In this document: piece after piece, positions 1 through 9,077 of the stretch
How positions within the stretch are numbered: the first letter of the stretch is position 1
Layout of the letters: each line of letters starts with the position of its first letter
Source of the DNA: Candidatus Poribacteria bacterium
Lineage (GTDB): Bacteria > Poribacteria > WGA-4E > WGA-3G
Reading direction: 5' to 3'
DNA length: 64,000 bases
NCBI GenBank assembly: GCA_022827185.1
Contig: JAJDTM010000062.1
Location: 124,001-188,000, forward strand
The notes under the pieces: model-generated
What the model was told of the DNA's origin: nothing
Database searches by the model: none
The model's input: only the letters and a program-made list of their open reading frames with translations
Position numbers and translations under genes: made by a program

Positions 1-183
1 AACATGCTGACGCGTTTTTTCTAAGTCTTGGGTGAGCGTTCGCAACCGCTTGTTATAGTTCCGAATATACCTTCCAACGATACTATCGCGGAGGTATTCC
101 TCTAACTGCTGTGCCTTCCGCGCATCCGTCTCAGTTTCCGTATCGTCAATTTCCGGTTCTTGAACATCTATAGGTGTTTGCAT
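1..183 (-). CDS. Hypothetical protein, 3' end cut by window edge
   Basis: An open frame starts with ATG at 181-183 and runs off the left edge, giving 61 residues beginning MQTPIDVQEPEIDD. A GGAGAG ribosome binding site lies about 8 bases upstream. The N-terminus is acidic and threonine-rich. The following 40 residues are charged and probably helical (ARKAQQLEEYLRDSIVGRY), as in a small coiled-coil or adaptor protein. No family is recognised and the rest is not visible. Confidence 0.5.
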   Translation of the reverse strand, partial: MQTPIDVQEPEIDDTETETDARKAQQLEEYLRDSIVGRYIRNYNKRLRTLTQDLEKTRQHV

Positions 184-234
184 GTTTGTGACTCTCCGTC
201 CTTAGTGACCTTACACACGTTTTGACCGCTTAAA

Positions 235-323
235 GACTTACGCATTTTTCCATGATAACGGACGTATGACGCACTGCAGTCGGGGTTTAAAACCCCGACT
301 GCAGTGGGGCTGCGTAAGTCCTA
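235..323. repeat. MITE-like element with GACTTACGCA terminal inverted repeats
   Basis: Ten-base inverted termini, GACTTACGCA at 235-244 and TGCGTAAGTC at 311-320, enclose a strong palindrome at 272-306 (17-bp stem around a single central A, arm CACTGCAGTCGGGGTTT). The same termini bound another non-coding element at 16384-16487, and one terminus stands alone at 59968. No transposase is inside. A non-autonomous element mobilised in trans is the simplest reading. Confidence 0.6.
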
Positions 324-327
324 CGCT

Positions 328-1392
328 TTAAGGATAATTATAGACATTATCAGGGTGTACTGGGTTGTCGGCATCTTGGAAACCGTCGTCTGATTTGGAA
401 GCGGTTTCTCGGTTTGCATTGAATTCTCGCAAGATACAACTGACGATTTCTTCCGTATACGCCTGTGCATCTACACGTTGCTGATTTGCTTCCCACGCCA
501 TCCGTGCAGCGGCTTCAAAATATTCGGCATGCTTATAAGCATCAAGGATATCACTGCCGCGTGAAAACGTTCCGTGTCCGACCCAATAGAGGATATGCCG
601 CGCTGGATTGCCGCCATTCTGGAAGAGCCGTAGACTCTCATAAGAGAGTTCTGGGATCCCCGGTGCGCGTTCTTCAACGAAGCCGATACCGCCGGAGGGG
701 TCATATATAATAGGCGTTTCCGGTTCGTATCCTCTGAGAAAATCATAAAATTTATCGGGTGCGCCGTGTTCTGTCCGAGAAATGAGGTTCAGGAACTTCG
801 GTTGTAGATGGACGAGTGCATTAAACCCGTGTTCCGCTAATTGCTCAAAGATAAGGAGATAATGGAACATTTCACTCGTTGGTGCAGGCGGTGCGACCCC
901 ATTTTGACTTTGATCCAAAGTCGTCTGATCTGGCGTGCCAAAGCGCATCCGATAATGTGTGCCATCCGGCTCCACCTCAACGAGCGTTAGGTTGAGTGCA
1001 GGATGCTCAATGCCAATCATATCCAAACGTGACCCTGATTTTGTGAGTAGCACGTGTTTGCCTGCCAACCCCTTAACAACGATCTGTGGTGGTAATTGGT
1101 AGCGTGGTGATGCTTCATAAGAGATGAGGCACGCATCGTCAATCGTTTCAGTTAAAATTGCCCCCATATTACCAGCAGTCGCCCATAGATAGTCGTGAGC
1201 GTGTGCATGCGCACCGACCCAGCCCATCTGTCCTATCAAAGTCCCGCATTCACTATCGGGAGAAATAGGGTGTAAGTTGGGGTGGTATCCGCGTTCTCGC
1301 CAACGTTCGTAGCGATACGTCTGCGGGGATGGTACTGTTAAGGCATTTATGAGGTACGGATTGACTAATGTTGAATCCACTCGCGATTCCAC
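328..1392 (-). CDS. Class II aldolase/adducin-fold protein, RhaD-like
   Basis: The 354-residue product aligns by eye with rhamnulose-1-phosphate aldolase. Shared landmarks are a VVKGLAG-type strand near 105, PTSE with the catalytic-position Glu174, VHLQPKFLNL near 194-203, and VGHGTFSRG at 271-279. RhaD enzymes cleave ketose 1-phosphates with a zinc held by an HxH pair and a later His. Here His195 and His273 remain, but the second His of HxH is Gln197, so metal binding may be altered. The start is a GTG; the GAGGA preceding it is very close, and a second GTG at codon 5 would be better spaced. It stands alone on the minus strand, so no pathway partner is visible. The fold is fairly sure, the substrate unknown. 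Confidence 0.6.
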   Translation of the reverse strand: MESRVDSTLVNPYLINALTVPSPQTYRYERWRERGYHPNLHPISPDSECGTLIGQMGWVGAHAHAHDYLWATAGNMGAILTETIDDACLISYEASPRYQLPPQIVVKGLAGKHVLLTKSGSRLDMIGIEHPALNLTLVEVEPDGTHYRMRFGTPDQTTLDQSQNGVAPPAPTSEMFHYLLIFEQLAEHGFNALVHLQPKFLNLISRTEHGAPDKFYDFLRGYEPETPIIYDPSGGIGFVEERAPGIPELSYESLRLFQNGGNPARHILYWVGHGTFSRGSDILDAYKHAEYFEAAARMAWEANQQRVDAQAYTEEIVSCILREFNANRETASKSDDGFQDADNPVHPDNVYNYP

Positions 1393-1608
1393 TCCTCAAT
1401 TAGGATTACGGTTCAGTTTCTCGTGCAAACTTCCCCTCTATTTAACTATACCATGTCTGAGAAAAAATAGCAAATTTTTAGCGTGTTTGTTCATATCTTT
1501 ATCCTTAGCTGCGGGACTTAGGCAACATTTTATGTATTGGACCGCCCTGGGAACACTCCAAATTTAATTGCAATGTCAGGCGGAAGTGTGCTAAATTTTA
1601 AAGACATC

Positions 1609-1637
1609 TTGAGAGCCACGTACGACTCTGGTAAAAT
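1609..1637 (+). promoter_or_regulatory. Predicted sigma-70 promoter of fumC
   Basis: TTGAGA (1609-1614) and TAAAAT (1632-1637) are separated by 17 bases, about 110 bases before the fumC start. The 356-base gap 1393-1748 holds nothing else that I recognise. Confidence 0.5.
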
Positions 1638-1748
1638 AAAAATAATTCTAAGGAAATCCTATTTCTTTTACAAATTCATAAGACGTTTTTATATCCAAAA
1701 CGTTGAATGGAAAGTTCGCAAGTTAACGAAAGGAAATCGAAAAACGCT

Positions 1749-3137
1749 ATGAGAACTGAGACAGATAGTATGGGGACGCTTCATGTTCCATCCGACCGGT
1801 ACTGGGGTGCACAGACACAACGTGCGCTCCAGAATTTTAAGATCGGCGACGAACGCCTACCTCGCGCCGCTATATGGGCACTTGGGACTATCAAACAGGC
1901 AGTCGCGCATGTTAACGCCGACCTCGGTTTGCTTGAAACCGAACTTGCAGAAGCGATTAACGAGGCAGCACAAGAGGTTATTGACGGCACTTTGGATGAC
2001 CATTTTCCACTCCGTATCTGGCAGACAGGCAGCGGGACGCAGACGAATATGAATGTCAATGAAGTCATTGCGAACCGCGCAATAGAAATGCTCGGTGGCG
2101 AAATGGGCAGTAAACATCCTATCCATCCCAACGACCATGTCAACAAATCCCAATCAACAAACGATGTTTTTCCGACAGCCATCCATCTGTCAATGGTTCA
2201 GCAAATTCAGGCACATCTCTTACCACGCCTAACAGCCCTGCGGGAGGCGTTTGTCGAAAAGGCATCTGCGTTCGCAGAGATCGTTAAGATTGGGAGAACA
2301 CATTTGATGGATGCGACACCGCTCACCCTCGGTCAGGAATTTAGTGCCTACGCGCAGCAACTGATCGCTGCGGAACAGCGCATTACGACTGCGCTACCGC
2401 ATCTCTGCGAACTCCCGATTGGTGGTACGGCTGTCGGGACGGGTTTGAATACACACCCTGACTATACAGCACGGGTCGTGGCAAGGCTTTCGGAAACGAC
2501 AGGCTACCCACTCGAACGCGCCCCGAATGCTTTCGAGGCACTTGCATGCCGGGATGCCGTTGTCAGTGCCAGCGGTGCTTTGAAAACGTTGGCGGTCGCA
2601 CTGTTCAAAATTGCGAACGACATCCGATGGCTGGCATCAGGACCGCGGTGTGGACTCGGTGAATTGCGGTTACCAGAAATGGAGCCGGGGAGTTCCATCA
2701 TGCCCGGAAAGGTGAATCCAACGCAGTGTGAAGCGGTTACAATGGTGTGTGCACAAGTCATCGGTAACGATGCGACGCTGTCGTTTTCAGGCGCGAATGG
2801 CGCGTTGCAGCTGAACGTATTTATGCCTGTAATTGCCTACAATGCTTTGCAGTCTATACAACTGCTTGGAGATGGGTGTGAATCCTTCCGTGTTAATTGT
2901 GTAGAAGGGATTGTACCGAACAGTGAGGCAATCGGACAACATCTTTCAGAGTCCTTGATGCTTGTGACGGCATTGACCCCCCATATCGGTTACGATACGG
3001 CAGCGAAAGTGGCACAATACGCGCATGAACAGGGGTGTACACTCCGTGAGGCTGCAATTGCGATGGAAGTTTTGACAGGAGAGGCTTTCGACGAGCTTGT
3101 CGTGCCGGGGGATATGACGCGCCCGAATCTCGGATAG
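1749..3137 (+). CDS. fumC: Class II fumarate hydratase
   Basis: The 462-residue product hydrates fumarate to malate in the TCA cycle. All fumarase/aspartase landmarks are present: GSGTQTNMNVNEVIANRA, HPNDHVNKSQSTND, the GRTHLMDATPL motif, and the GSSIMPGKVNPTQCEA signature loop with the catalytic serine. Length matches the family (about 465). The ATG at 1749 is preferred over an in-frame ATG at 1707, because family homology begins just after MRTETDSMG and an AGGAAA lies upstream, although rather distant. It converges with rpoC across a shared terminator. Succinyl-CoA synthetase genes lie elsewhere in the window. Confidence 0.95.
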   Translation: MRTETDSMGTLHVPSDRYWGAQTQRALQNFKIGDERLPRAAIWALGTIKQAVAHVNADLGLLETELAEAINEAAQEVIDGTLDDHFPLRIWQTGSGTQTNMNVNEVIANRAIEMLGGEMGSKHPIHPNDHVNKSQSTNDVFPTAIHLSMVQQIQAHLLPRLTALREAFVEKASAFAEIVKIGRTHLMDATPLTLGQEFSAYAQQLIAAEQRITTALPHLCELPIGGTAVGTGLNTHPDYTARVVARLSETTGYPLERAPNAFEALACRDAVVSASGALKTLAVALFKIANDIRWLASGPRCGLGELRLPEMEPGSSIMPGKVNPTQCEAVTMVCAQVIGNDATLSFSGANGALQLNVFMPVIAYNALQSIQLLGDGCESFRVNCVEGIVPNSEAIGQHLSESLMLVTALTPHIGYDTAAKVAQYAHEQGCTLREAAIAMEVLTGEAFDELVVPGDMTRPNLG

Positions 3138-3156
3138 GAAGCGTCGTAGATAAAGC

Positions 3157-3186
3157 AAAAGGGAACCGTTGAGGTTCCCTTTTCTT
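3157..3186. terminator. Bidirectional terminator between fumC and rpoC
   Basis: An 11-bp perfect stem (AAAAGGGAACC at 3157-3167, GGTTCCCTTTT at 3173-3183) with a 5-base loop. T-rich tracts follow on both strands, so it can end fumC on plus and rpoBC on minus. Confidence 0.85.
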
Positions 3187-3209
3187 TATTGCGTGAATCC
3201 TATTGGACA

Positions 3210-6200
3210 CTATTCATCACCCGAAACAACAGTATCTTCGGCATCCGTGTCGGAGATGGCGACAGCGTCGTCAGATTCAATCTGTCCATCGCCGTTGGAT
3301 ACCTCTTCCGGCTGGGCCTGTTGGGTCACTTCCAGGTTCTGGAAGCTGGAGAATCCACTGCCTGCGGGGATGAGGCGACCGAGGATGACATTTTCTTTCA
3401 GCCCAAAGAGTCTATCGGTTTGTCCACTGACAGCGGCATCGGTGAGTACCTTCGTTGTCTGCTGGAAGGAAGCAGCAGAGATGAAGCTATCCGTGCTCAA
3501 AGAGGCTTTACTGATACTCTGGAGGATCGGCTCACCCGTAGCAGGCGTGCCGCCTTGTGCCTCAATATCGCTATTGACGCTCTCAAAGCGGCTGCGATGC
3601 ACCTCATCATTCGGATAAAAGTCTGTGTCACCAGGCTCGGTGATGCGAATCTTGGTTAGCATCTGCCGTACGATTATCTCAACGTGTTTATCGTTGATAG
3701 TGCCTTTGCCATAGACTTTCTGTACTTCATCAACGAGATACGCCCAAACAGCCTCTTCACCTTCAACAGGTACGCCCTCAATAGTGGTGCGTCCGATACT
3801 TAAAATATCGTGCGGATTGAGGAAACCATCAGTGAGCGGTTCGCCGGCGTTCACCCAATCGTCTTCAGCGACACGTCGCTTTTCATCAGGAATCTGGTAG
3901 ATTCGACTGACATATCCCTCATGCTCAATGCGATATGTCGGAACACCTGCCTTTGTGCCTGCGGATCGGATGTATCCCTCAATTTCGGCGATTTGCGCAG
4001 CATCACCGCGTTTTAGGCGGCGCGCTTCAAACAGATCGGTAACCCGTGGAATTCCGGCAACGATATCAAGGTTCGCTGTTCTCTCATGGAGTTCGGCGAG
4101 CGTTTCTCCTTGTCGGATGCTATCGCCTTCAGCTAAAGCGAAGGAGTAATCTGCGGGAATAACATGCGGTACTCGGGTCCCATCAGATGTTTCCACTTCA
4201 ATCCGCATCTGCAGAGATAATTCATCTACTTCAAATCCGCGGAATTTCACCCGTGCATCTATGTAGTCGGCCTCTGACAATTCATCGTCAACAGCATACT
4301 TGCAATTCGGGTGATAGACAGCAGTTACGGTGTGGGAAACTTTCTTGTTTGCTTTCTCCAAGGCACGGTATTCCTTCGAGGGAAGAATTGTGCCCGGTTC
4401 AAGCGGTGTATCTGTGTCCCGGCTGTCCTTAACGATCTCGTAGACGAGTTCAGTATCAAATCCTTTGAACTTTCGATTGTATGCCTTGTAGTCCGCATCG
4501 GTGAGTTCGGTACCGATCTCGAGTTCGAGTTCAGGATGATGTACGCTAATAACCTCAAAGAGACTTGTGACTTTTTCTGTGAGTGCAGCATCTGCCTTAC
4601 GGAGTGCCTTATATTCAATCTCCGTGAGACGGTCACCAACGTTGACCGTTGTGGTTCCGTCTTCAACGCTCGTCACTTCATAATAACGGGCGACTTCCAA
4701 CCCCTTATATTGTCGCCGCTCTGCGGTCGCCTTTTGTTGGGTAAGCAGCTCGTCTACCGCCAATGGGCAATCGGGATGATTGACAGCAGTTACGCGATAT
4801 AAGCGTTTCGTCTCAAAACCACCTGTAGCAATCTCGCGTGTAGAAGTCGTCAACCCTGGATAGCGTTCTCTATCCTGTTTTTCCTCACTCTCACCGAGTA
4901 AGTCTCCCGGCTTAAGCGGGCAGTCAGGATGATGAACTTGCGTTACGCGGTGCCGTAGTTTTTGTACATCGAAACCGGTAAACCGTCTGTTTGCCTTGGT
5001 TAAGGCTTCCTCTGTTAGTTCTTCGCCAACTTCAAGGGGACATTCAGGGTGATGGACCTTTGTTACGCGATGCCGCTCAACTTCTTGTTTTTCAACCTTA
5101 AACGCCCACCCATTATCTCGATATGCAGTGCAAGCGCGCTCGTATTCGCTGGCGTTTAACTGATGTTCAGCCTTAAGCGGCGCAGCATCTGACTGCTCGC
5201 TATCACTCGGCAAAGTAGGCTGTTCAAGGAGGGAAGACCCACCGGGAATTTCTTTATTGACCACGTAAATTGGCTTTGGATCCACTTCAAATGGTGTCAA
5301 CCACGGGGTCATTTCTTCTGCTGGCACTTCCTGTCCTACCTTAAACGGGAAGGACTTTTGGACCTCGTTATCTACCTCAATGACTCGATAAACACGCTTG
5401 AAGCCAACATCGCCTTCTTCGTCATCCGCGGCGGCATTCAGCTGCTCCAGAGGTGTATTACTTGTTAACTTAAGGTCTTCTTCCTTAACAAGTTCGTCTG
5501 TTTCTGGATTCAAGTAGTATAATTCTACATCAAATCCGTGTCGTACGCCATCCTTCAGCTGCTTCACTTCTTCTTCAGTAAGCAGGCCGCCAACAGCCGC
5601 GGAGATGTCGGGATGTTGCACTTGCGTCACGCGGTAGTGAAGTGTAACAAAGCGTTGGAAGCCGTATTCCGCGAGTGCCTTGGTGTATTCTGCCTGTGAT
5701 AACTGATCACCTACCGCCAAACCGCAGCCGTTATCCAAAACAGCAGTAACTTCGTACAGCCACGTCTTGGTATCAAAACCTTTATATCGCTCTGCGTTTT
5801 CGCTATACTGTTTCTCACTAAGTAACTCACCTTCATGCAGTTGGCAATCGGGGTGATTGACCTGTTGAACCTTGTAGGCGGGTCCATCAAGGTTTGCGCG
5901 GTTTTCGGTAGCGATCCAGAGGTCTCGTTCCTGTTTGACCGTTCGTCCGGGCTGGAAATCTCGAAAATGCACGGTGCCAGTAACTTTGGATAGAATCCTA
6001 TGTTGACGCGCTTCGGAAACATCTTCAACAGCACCGCCTGTGTGGAATGTACGCATGGTTAACTGCGTTCCGGGTTCACCAATAGATTGGGCAGCGATGA
6101 TCCCGACAGCTTCGCCGACATTCACAATGCCATTCGTTGTAAGATCGTTACCGTAGCATTTGGCACAAACGCCTTCGTCAGCCTGGCAGGTAAGCACGGA

Positions 6201-9059
6201 GCGTACCCTCACCACCTGGATGCCGAGGGTCTCAATCTGGTTCGCCATCTGCGCGGATATAAGGGTGTTGGCAGGCACCAGCGCATCACTGTCCTCTGGG
6301 TGGACAATATCCTCGGAGGTGGTACGTCCACTGATTTTAAAGGCGAGATCACCGCCTTCTGTCGCGAACTTCTGGATGCCATTCAGCGTATGGCAATCTT
6401 CAGTAGTAACGCGGACATCCTGTGCAACATCCACAAGTCTCCGGGTGAGGTAACCCGAAGATGCGGTTTTGAGCGCGGTATCCACCAGTCCTTTACGCGA
6501 TCCGTAGGTAGAGTTAAAATAGTCGAGTACATCCAACCCTTCGCGATAAGAACAGAGAAAACCGCCTTCACGCTGTGTAGAGGTCCCTATCGGTGGAATG
6601 AGGATGTCGCCGTCCTGCTTTGCCTTCAACCCGACAAAGGCACTGATCTGCATAAATGGATCTTTTCGGGCGCGTGCGCCACTATCTGCCATAATATGAA
6701 CCGGACTGAAGCCTTCCACTGTTTTATCGCGGATCTCTGCGCCATCAGAATCAACATACGGATGAACCTTACGCGGGTCTCCACGCTCAACAAGGGAGGT
6801 CTCTATCTGCGGTAAGGTTTCAAACATCTCACCTTCTATCTGGTCCTTCGCGTTCAGCCAGATGCGAATCTGCTCGTTTTCGTGTTCTTCATGCTCAGTT
6901 GTGGAAGCACCGTCAAGGAGGTCCTCAATTTCTTCCTTTGCTGTATTCACCAACTCGTTCCGGTTGTCAGGTGTGATATAATCCGCGATACCGGGTGAAA
7001 TACCGCTCAGGGTTGCGTATTCAAAAGCGAGCTTTTGGACGTTTTCAAGCACCTCGGTTGTGACTCGGGTGCCTAACTCGCGGAAGCAATCCTCAATGAT
7101 TGTAGACAATTCTCGTCCACCTGCCTCTGCATTGAAAAACGGAATAAGCTGCTCTGAATGTTCATCTTCCCATTTTAATTCAGCGGGTAGCACTTCGTTA
7201 AAGATAACCCTACCGACTGTTGTGAGAATTGGCTCCGCCCCTGCCTCGGTTTCATCATGTCCGTTAGATGTACAGAAGAGTTGGATACTGTCGTGTAGCT
7301 TAAGTTGGCCGGCGGCATGTGCGGTGATAACCTCTTCAGGATGCGCGAAGCGTCGATGGTACCACGGTTTGTCTTGGAAAGCCTCAAAAGCAGCAGCATC
7401 GCCTGTCGTGTACGCTTCGTGCAAAAGTACAGCATCTTCAGCGTGTTCTGGCAGCGTCTTTGTGAGAAAGCTGGGTCCAAGGACCATGTCAAGTTCAGGA
7501 ACAGCGATTGGACGCCCGTGAGAAGGTTTCAAAATATTGTGACTGCTGAGCATTAATAACTTCGCTTCAGCCTGTGCTTCCACTGTCAATGGCACATGAA
7601 CAGCCATCTGATCGCCATCAAAATCGGCATTGAACGCTTTACAGACAAGCGGCGGGATTCTGATAGATTTACCTTCCACCAAGACGGGTAAAAATGCCTG
7701 AATACCGAGTCGATGCAAAGTCGGTGGTCGGTTGAGTAGGACCGGATGATCGGCAATGACTTCCTCTACAACTTCCCAAACCGGCGAATCGGAGTCAACG
7801 TGTTCAGCGATATGCTTCGCCCGCTTAATCGTCTGTGTAAAACCGTACGCTTGAAGTCGCTCAATGATAAACGGTTTGAACAATTCAACCGCCATCCGTT
7901 TCGGTATACCACATTGGTGTAGCCCTAATTCGGGTCCGACAACAATCACGCTACGTCCGGAGTAGTCAACGCGTTTACCGAGCAGGTTCTGACGGAACCG
8001 TCCAATTTTACCCTTGAGTACCTCAGCGAGAGATTTGAGCGGACGATTACCGGGACCGGTGACACGCCTACCGTGTCGTCCGTTGTCAAAGAAAGCATCA
8101 ACTGCCTCCTGTAGCATCCGTTTTTCGTTCCGAAGAATCACCTCTGGCGAACGGAGTTGTATCAACTTACGGAGTCGGTTGTTGCGGTTGATGACCCGAC
8201 GATATAGATCGTTGAGGTCGCTGGTGGCAAAGCGTCCACCTTCAAGCGGAACAAGGGGACGCAAATCGGGTGGAATCACAGGGATAACATCAAGAATCAT
8301 CCATTCGGGTCGCTGTCCAGCGTCCACAAAATCCGCCATCTGCTTTAGCTGCTTGGCGACCTTAGATTTCTTCTGATGGCTTGTGGTTTCCGCCAATTCT
8401 TGGGTTAACTCTTCTACCTTCGCTTCAAGGTCAATGTCGCTGAGAATTTCGCGGATGACTTCTGCCCCGGTCCCTGCGCGAAAACCGCCCCAATGCTTAT
8501 TACTGTGCTCTACGTATTCAACTTCGGTTAACACTTGACCGACTTCAAGTGGGCAATCTGGATCCGTTACCTCAACAACAATAAAGCCTTCAAAATAGAG
8601 GACCCGTTCAACATCACGTGAGGAAAGACCACAGAAAACACCGATACGTGATGGGAGTCCCTTGAAGTACCATATATGAGAAACAGGCGCAGCGAGTTGG
8701 ATATAGCCGAGCCGGTCTCTACGGACGCGTTGTTGCGTGATCTCAACGCCGCAGCGGTCACATATCATGCCTTTATGTTTAATACGTTTATACTTACCAC
8801 AGTTACATTCCCAGTCTTTTTGGGGTCCGAAGATCGCTTCACAGAAAAGCCCTTCAGGTTCCGGACGAAAGGAACGGTAGTTAATAGTTTCTGCCTTCTT
8901 GACCTCGCCGCAGCTACACGTCCCTTTTTCTGGGCAGATAAAGGGGCCATCTGTAGTGTCAGCAGGGCTCCGTCGCTTGCAACTGGTTTCCTTCGCCGAG
9001 TCCTTGATCTGATCGGGCGAGGCTATTTTTATGGAGATGCTGTCAAATGCCGTGTTCAT
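3210..9059 (-). CDS. rpoC: RNA polymerase beta' subunit with giant trigger-loop insertion
   Basis: This 1949-residue beta' is some 500 residues longer than usual. Conserved parts, in order: N-terminal zinc ribbon (Cys85, 87, 100, 103), clamp, the NADFDGD active-site loop at 477-483 that binds the catalytic Mg, a second zinc site (Cys889, 958, 965, 968), the first trigger helix MRTFHTGG at 1002-1009, the second trigger helix IVAGIPRVTDLFEARR ending near 1681, and the C-terminal GLKENVILGRLIPAG. Residues about 1016-1661 interrupt the trigger loop where the E. coli SI3 insertion lies; they contain about 12 copies of a motif like VTxVxHPDCPLxxG followed by LTExEY. An extra Cys-bearing stretch (27, 42, 48, 50) precedes the zinc ribbon. 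The C-terminus is acidic. ATG start with AAGGAG seven bases upstream; 18 bases separate it from rpoB. Confidence 0.97.
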   Translation of the reverse strand: MNTAFDSISIKIASPDQIKDSAKETSCKRRSPADTTDGPFICPEKGTCSCGEVKKAETINYRSFRPEPEGLFCEAIFGPQKDWECNCGKYKRIKHKGMICDRCGVEITQQRVRRDRLGYIQLAAPVSHIWYFKGLPSRIGVFCGLSSRDVERVLYFEGFIVVEVTDPDCPLEVGQVLTEVEYVEHSNKHWGGFRAGTGAEVIREILSDIDLEAKVEELTQELAETTSHQKKSKVAKQLKQMADFVDAGQRPEWMILDVIPVIPPDLRPLVPLEGGRFATSDLNDLYRRVINRNNRLRKLIQLRSPEVILRNEKRMLQEAVDAFFDNGRHGRRVTGPGNRPLKSLAEVLKGKIGRFRQNLLGKRVDYSGRSVIVVGPELGLHQCGIPKRMAVELFKPFIIERLQAYGFTQTIKRAKHIAEHVDSDSPVWEVVEEVIADHPVLLNRPPTLHRLGIQAFLPVLVEGKSIRIPPLVCKAFNADFDGDQMAVHVPLTVEAQAEAKLLMLSSHNILKPSHGRPIAVPELDMVLGPSFLTKTLPEHAEDAVLLHEAYTTGDAAAFEAFQDKPWYHRRFAHPEEVITAHAAGQLKLHDSIQLFCTSNGHDETEAGAEPILTTVGRVIFNEVLPAELKWEDEHSEQLIPFFNAEAGGRELSTIIEDCFRELGTRVTTEVLENVQKLAFEYATLSGISPGIADYITPDNRNELVNTAKEEIEDLLDGASTTEHEEHENEQIRIWLNAKDQIEGEMFETLPQIETSLVERGDPRKVHPYVDSDGAEIRDKTVEGFSPVHIMADSGARARKDPFMQISAFVGLKAKQDGDILIPPIGTSTQREGGFLCSYREGLDVLDYFNSTYGSRKGLVDTALKTASSGYLTRRLVDVAQDVRVTTEDCHTLNGIQKFATEGGDLAFKISGRTTSEDIVHPEDSDALVPANTLISAQMANQIETLGIQVVRVRSVLTCQADEGVCAKCYGNDLTTNGIVNVGEAVGIIAAQSIGEPGTQLTMRTFHTGGAVEDVSEARQHRILSKVTGTVHFRDFQPGRTVKQERDLWIATENRANLDGPAYKVQQVNHPDCQLHEGELLSEKQYSENAERYKGFDTKTWLYEVTAVLDNGCGLAVGDQLSQAEYTKALAEYGFQRFVTLHYRVTQVQHPDISAAVGGLLTEEEVKQLKDGVRHGFDVELYYLNPETDELVKEEDLKLTSNTPLEQLNAAADDEEGDVGFKRVYRVIEVDNEVQKSFPFKVGQEVPAEEMTPWLTPFEVDPKPIYVVNKEIPGGSSLLEQPTLPSDSEQSDAAPLKAEHQLNASEYERACTAYRDNGWAFKVEKQEVERHRVTKVHHPECPLEVGEELTEEALTKANRRFTGFDVQKLRHRVTQVHHPDCPLKPGDLLGESEEKQDRERYPGLTTSTREIATGGFETKRLYRVTAVNHPDCPLAVDELLTQQKATAERRQYKGLEVARYYEVTSVEDGTTTVNVGDRLTEIEYKALRKADAALTEKVTSLFEVISVHHPELELEIGTELTDADYKAYNRKFKGFDTELVYEIVKDSRDTDTPLEPGTILPSKEYRALEKANKKVSHTVTAVYHPNCKYAVDDELSEADYIDARVKFRGFEVDELSLQMRIEVETSDGTRVPHVIPADYSFALAEGDSIRQGETLAELHERTANLDIVAGIPRVTDLFEARRLKRGDAAQIAEIEGYIRSAGTKAGVPTYRIEHEGYVSRIYQIPDEKRRVAEDDWVNAGEPLTDGFLNPHDILSIGRTTIEGVPVEGEEAVWAYLVDEVQKVYGKGTINDKHVEIIVRQMLTKIRITEPGDTDFYPNDEVHRSRFESVNSDIEAQGGTPATGEPILQSISKASLSTDSFISAASFQQTTKVLTDAAVSGQTDRLFGLKENVILGRLIPAGSGFSSFQNLEVTQQAQPEEVSNGDGQIESDDAVAISDTDAEDTVVSGDE
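4077..6014 (-). repeat. Repeat array inside the beta' trigger loop (SI3 position)
   Basis: Residues 1016-1661 of RpoC hold repeats beginning near 1061, 1101, 1141, 1223, 1263, 1329, 1369, 1419, 1459, 1500, 1538 and 1575. The best copies (1329, 1369, 1419) carry VTxVxHPDCPL then LLxE-like and end in YxGL or FxGF. The copies at 1223 and 1263 are degenerate. SBHM-like sequence, as in ordinary SI3 domains, flanks the array on both sides. The spacing is about 40 residues for neighbouring copies. Confidence 0.85.
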
Positions 9060-9077
9060 CAGTTCTCCTTGTAGTGG

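Noticed and set aside
465-746. Short open frames inside the aldolase gene
   Set aside because: They overlap the RhaD-like gene in other frames, lack ribosome binding sites and show no domain pattern.
4077-6014. Intein in rpoC
   Set aside because: No N-terminal Cys/Ser splice junction, no HN-Cys end and no homing endonuclease motif; the segment is repeat-built and lies in the trigger loop like SI3.
3169-9074. Numerous plus-strand open frames across rpoC, up to 242 residues
   Set aside because: Antisense shadows of the conserved RpoC frame; composition is not protein-like and no motifs are present.
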